Source: Dehalococcoidia bacterium (GTDB lineage Bacteria; Chloroflexota; Dehalococcoidia; UBA3495; JAAXIE01). From it: a stretch of DNA of 7,029 nucleotides. Numbering within the stretch: the stretch's first letter is position 1; each line of letters opens with the position of its first letter. Both the position numbers and the translations under genes were made by a program. Location: assembly GCA_012270525.1 (NCBI GenBank), contig JAAXIE010000056.1, positions 1 to 7,029 on the forward strand, read 5' to 3'. A model generated the notes under the pieces. The model had not been told where the DNA came from. It made no database searches and was given only the letters and a program-made list of their open reading frames with translations. Below, one piece after another: positions 5,790-7,029 of this stretch.

Positions 5790-6872
5790 ATGAGCGCAAG
5801 ACTGGACAAGCTGCGGGCTGTGTTGCCCCAAAAGAACGTGGACGCCCTCCTGGTCTCGTTGCCGGAGAACCGCCGGTATATGTCCGGGTTCACCGGCTCG
5901 GCGGGATACCTCTTCATCACCGGCGACCGTGCCATCCTCGGCACCGACTTCCGGTACACCGAGCAGGCCGAGAAGCAGTCGGCAGGCTACCGGATCGAGC
6001 GGATGACGGCCGGCCAGGGGTGGAAGTGGCTCCCAGAACTGGCGCAGGAAGCAGGGCTCGAACGGGTCGGCTTCGAGGCGAGCGACGTATCGGTCGCGGC
6101 CCACTCCGCCTTCAGGAAGGCGATCGAGGAGCACGAAGACTCGTCCGGTCCGACCCTCGTCGAGACGAGCGATCTCGTCGACAAGATGCGGGCCGTGAAG
6201 GACCGCGACGAGCTCGAGATCCTGACGAAAGCCGTTGAGGTCACCGACCAGGCGCTCGAATCCGTCGCCGCTACGGTCGAGCCGGGTGTAACCGAGGGCG
6301 AGGTTGCGTGGGAGCTCGAAAAGTCGATGAGAGAACAGGGCGCTGAGGGCCTCGCCTTCGAGACCATCGTCGCCGCGGGCCCGAACGGCGCGTTGCCGCA
6401 CCACCTCGCCGACGAGACCCCGCTCAGGGAGGGCCAGGCCGTCGTCATCGACATGGGCGCGAAGTACGACGGCTACTGCGCCGACCTGACCCGCACGATA
6501 CTCGTGGGAGAGCCCGACGAGAAGTTCGCCGAGGTCTACGGTACCGTGCTTCATGCCCAGATCGAGGCCGAGGAGCGCGTCAGGCCGGGCATGACCGGCC
6601 AGGAGGTCGACGCCATCTCCCGCGACATCATCGCCGACGCGGGCTACGGCGACAACTTCGGCCACAGCCTCGGCCACGGGGTCGGCCTCGCCGTGCACGA
6701 GTACCCGCGCGTCGGCCCCACGGGGGAAGACGCCATCGAGGACGGCATGGTCTTCACCGTCGAGCCCGGCATCTACCTGTCAGGCTGGGGCGGCGTGCGA
6801 ATCGAGGACATCGTCGTCATGGAAGACGGCCGCGCCCGCGTCCTCAGCCGCGCCCCGAAGCTAAACGTCTAG
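5790..6872 (+). CDS. pepP: M24B metallopeptidase, Xaa-Pro aminopeptidase/dipeptidase type
   Basis: A cytoplasmic peptidase of the pita-bread fold, expected to release an N-terminal residue before proline using two metal ions (often Mn2+ or Co2+). The N-terminal creatinase-like domain covers about 1-130, with YMSGFTGSAGY near residue 30, and the catalytic domain about 135-360. The full metal set is visible: D221 and D232 in DMGAKYDGYCAD, H296 in LGHGVGL, E325 in VEPGIY, and E339 in VRIEDIV. H303 in AVHEYP matches the catalytic histidine. At 360 residues it resembles short bacterial enzymes such as Bacillus YqhT. Whether it is an aminopeptidase or a dipeptidase cannot be told from sequence. GGAGG (5770-5774) with the adjoining AAGGA is a strong ribosome-binding site. 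Codons differ from the upstream genes (more GAG, GCG and CCG). Its TAG stop lies within a REP-like repeat. Confidence 0.93.
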   Translation: MSARLDKLRAVLPQKNVDALLVSLPENRRYMSGFTGSAGYLFITGDRAILGTDFRYTEQAEKQSAGYRIERMTAGQGWKWLPELAQEAGLERVGFEASDVSVAAHSAFRKAIEEHEDSSGPTLVETSDLVDKMRAVKDRDELEILTKAVEVTDQALESVAATVEPGVTEGEVAWELEKSMREQGAEGLAFETIVAAGPNGALPHHLADETPLREGQAVVIDMGAKYDGYCADLTRTILVGEPDEKFAEVYGTVLHAQIEAEERVRPGMTGQEVDAISRDIIADAGYGDNFGHSLGHGVGLAVHEYPRVGPTGEDAIEDGMVFTVEPGIYLSGWGGVRIEDIVVMEDGRARVLSRAPKLNV

Positions 6873-6894
6873 GGCCGACTCGCCGTGTCGCCCG
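6870..6894. repeat. REP-like repeat, copy 1 (degenerate, overlaps the pepP stop)
   Basis: This 25-base unit begins with the pepP stop codon TAG and matches copy 2 (6906-6930) at 23 of 25 positions without gaps. Its two differences (C6875 and T6886) each break a pair that is intact in the palindrome of copy 2, so this copy is the decayed one. The period between copies is 36 bases. It has no U-tract after it, so it is not a standard intrinsic terminator. Confidence 0.7.
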
Positions 6895-6905
6895 CATCGT
6901 GTGTG

Positions 6906-6930
6906 TAGGGGCGACTCGCCGAGTCGCCCG
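6906..6930. repeat. REP-like palindromic repeat, copy 2 (intact)
   Basis: The unit contains a perfect palindrome: GGGCGACTCG (6909-6918), one central C, then its exact reverse complement at 6920-6929. It is preceded by TAG. As RNA it would form a nine-pair hairpin with a three-base loop. Short GC-rich palindromes in gene ends are typical of REP or RAYT-type interspersed elements. I recall similar GTAGGGGCGAC-type units in other environmental genomes, but this is unverified memory. Confidence 0.75.
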
Positions 6931-6954
6931 TGCTCACGTCCGAACGTGAACGGG
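6927..6954 (+). other. Hairpin after the repeat pair
   Basis: TCACGT (6934-6939) pairs with ACGTGA (6944-6949) around the loop CCGA. Beyond an internal loop, CCCG (6927-6930) can pair with CGGG (6951-6954), using bases shared with the right arm of repeat copy 2, so the two folds exclude each other. It may act with the repeats as a 3'-end structure for the pepP message. No T-run follows, so termination is not shown. Confidence 0.35.
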
Positions 6955-6976
6955 TGCGAGGAGCCGCAGTCCGCGC

Positions 6977-6987
6977 TACAATAGAAT
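6977..6987 (+). promoter_or_regulatory. -10 region for the downstream tRNA
   Basis: Two overlapping -10-like hexamers, TACAAT (6977-6982) and TAGAAT (6982-6987), lie 15-20 bases before the tRNA at 7003. Either would give a short 5' leader of roughly 9-14 nt for RNase P to remove. No convincing -35 is seen at 6954-6964. Confidence 0.45.
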
Positions 6988-7002
6988 CTGGCTAGTGCAC
7001 AA

Positions 7003-7029
7003 GCCCCTGTAGCTCAGGCGGATAGAGCA
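7003..7029 (+). tRNA. Probable tRNA-Arg, 5' part, 3' end outside the window
   Basis: The bases match the start of an elongator tRNA: 5' acceptor strand GCCCCTG (7003-7009), TA at positions 8-9, then a D arm with stem GCTC (7012-7015) paired to GAGC (7025-7028) around loop AGGCGGATA. The anticodon lies beyond the edge. The acceptor sequence and the A in the D loop after GG resemble many bacterial tRNA-Arg genes, so Arg is the best guess, not a proven identity. The gene is complete up to base 27 and cut by the window end. Confidence 0.8.

Noticed and set aside
5438..5790. A structured RNA gene (RNase P RNA, 6S, tmRNA or SRP RNA) in the gap
   Set aside because: ACAGAA near 5653 recalls RNase P, but the GAGGAAAGTCC element is absent. 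No tmRNA, SRP or T-box signature was found, and I cannot show a 6S-like fold by eye.
5712..6698. A 328-codon minus-strand frame opposite pepP
   Set aside because: The plus-strand frame contains all M24 metal ligands; the antisense product is Val/Gly/Asp-rich with no recognisable domain.
6870..6930. The repeat pair as a CRISPR array or an intrinsic terminator
   Set aside because: There are only two short palindromic units with an 11-base interval, and no T-run follows either hairpin.

Overview
The window (7,029 bases, high GC) reads as an ordinary housekeeping stretch of a bacterial chromosome. I see no mobile element, CRISPR array or defence system. All five recognisable protein genes lie on the plus strand: dprA, topA, a xerC-type recombinase, aroQ and a pepP-like M24 peptidase. 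Partial tRNA genes sit at both edges, tRNA-Ser(GGA) on the left and a probable tRNA-Arg on the right. Gene order and protein style fit a Chloroflexota lineage, perhaps Dehalococcoidia or a SAR202-like clade. That placement is inference from general familiarity, not from a search.

Layout. Positions 1-73 hold the 3' part of tRNA-Ser. Next, dprA (239-1321) starts almost on top of an extended -10 promoter and may be leaderless. topA (1338-3737), xerC (3769-4839) and aroQ (4845-5285) follow with gaps of 16, 31 and 5 nt, so the four genes look like one operon. A 504-nt gene-free stretch (5286-5789) then holds a C-rich tract, a well-spaced sigma70-type promoter, an intrinsic-terminator hairpin at that promoter's predicted start point, a weak candidate small ORF, and a -10 element for the next gene. 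The M24 peptidase gene fills 5790-6872. Its stop codon lies inside the first of two REP-like 25-nt repeats. After these come a further hairpin, a tRNA promoter and the first 27 bases of the tRNA.

How the genes relate. DprA (loading of RecA on incoming single-stranded DNA), TopA (relaxation of negative supercoils) and XerC (resolution of chromosome dimers) form a DNA-maintenance set that is also clustered in Firmicutes (smf-topA-gid-codV). AroQ (shikimate pathway) followed by an M24 peptidase matches the Bacillus yqhS-yqhT-efp neighbourhood. The window therefore joins two conserved blocks, and efp may lie just beyond the right edge.

The points most worth a second look are the promoter and terminator with alternative folding at 5403-5544, the change in codon style between aroQ and pepP, and the repeat pair that supplies the pepP stop codon.
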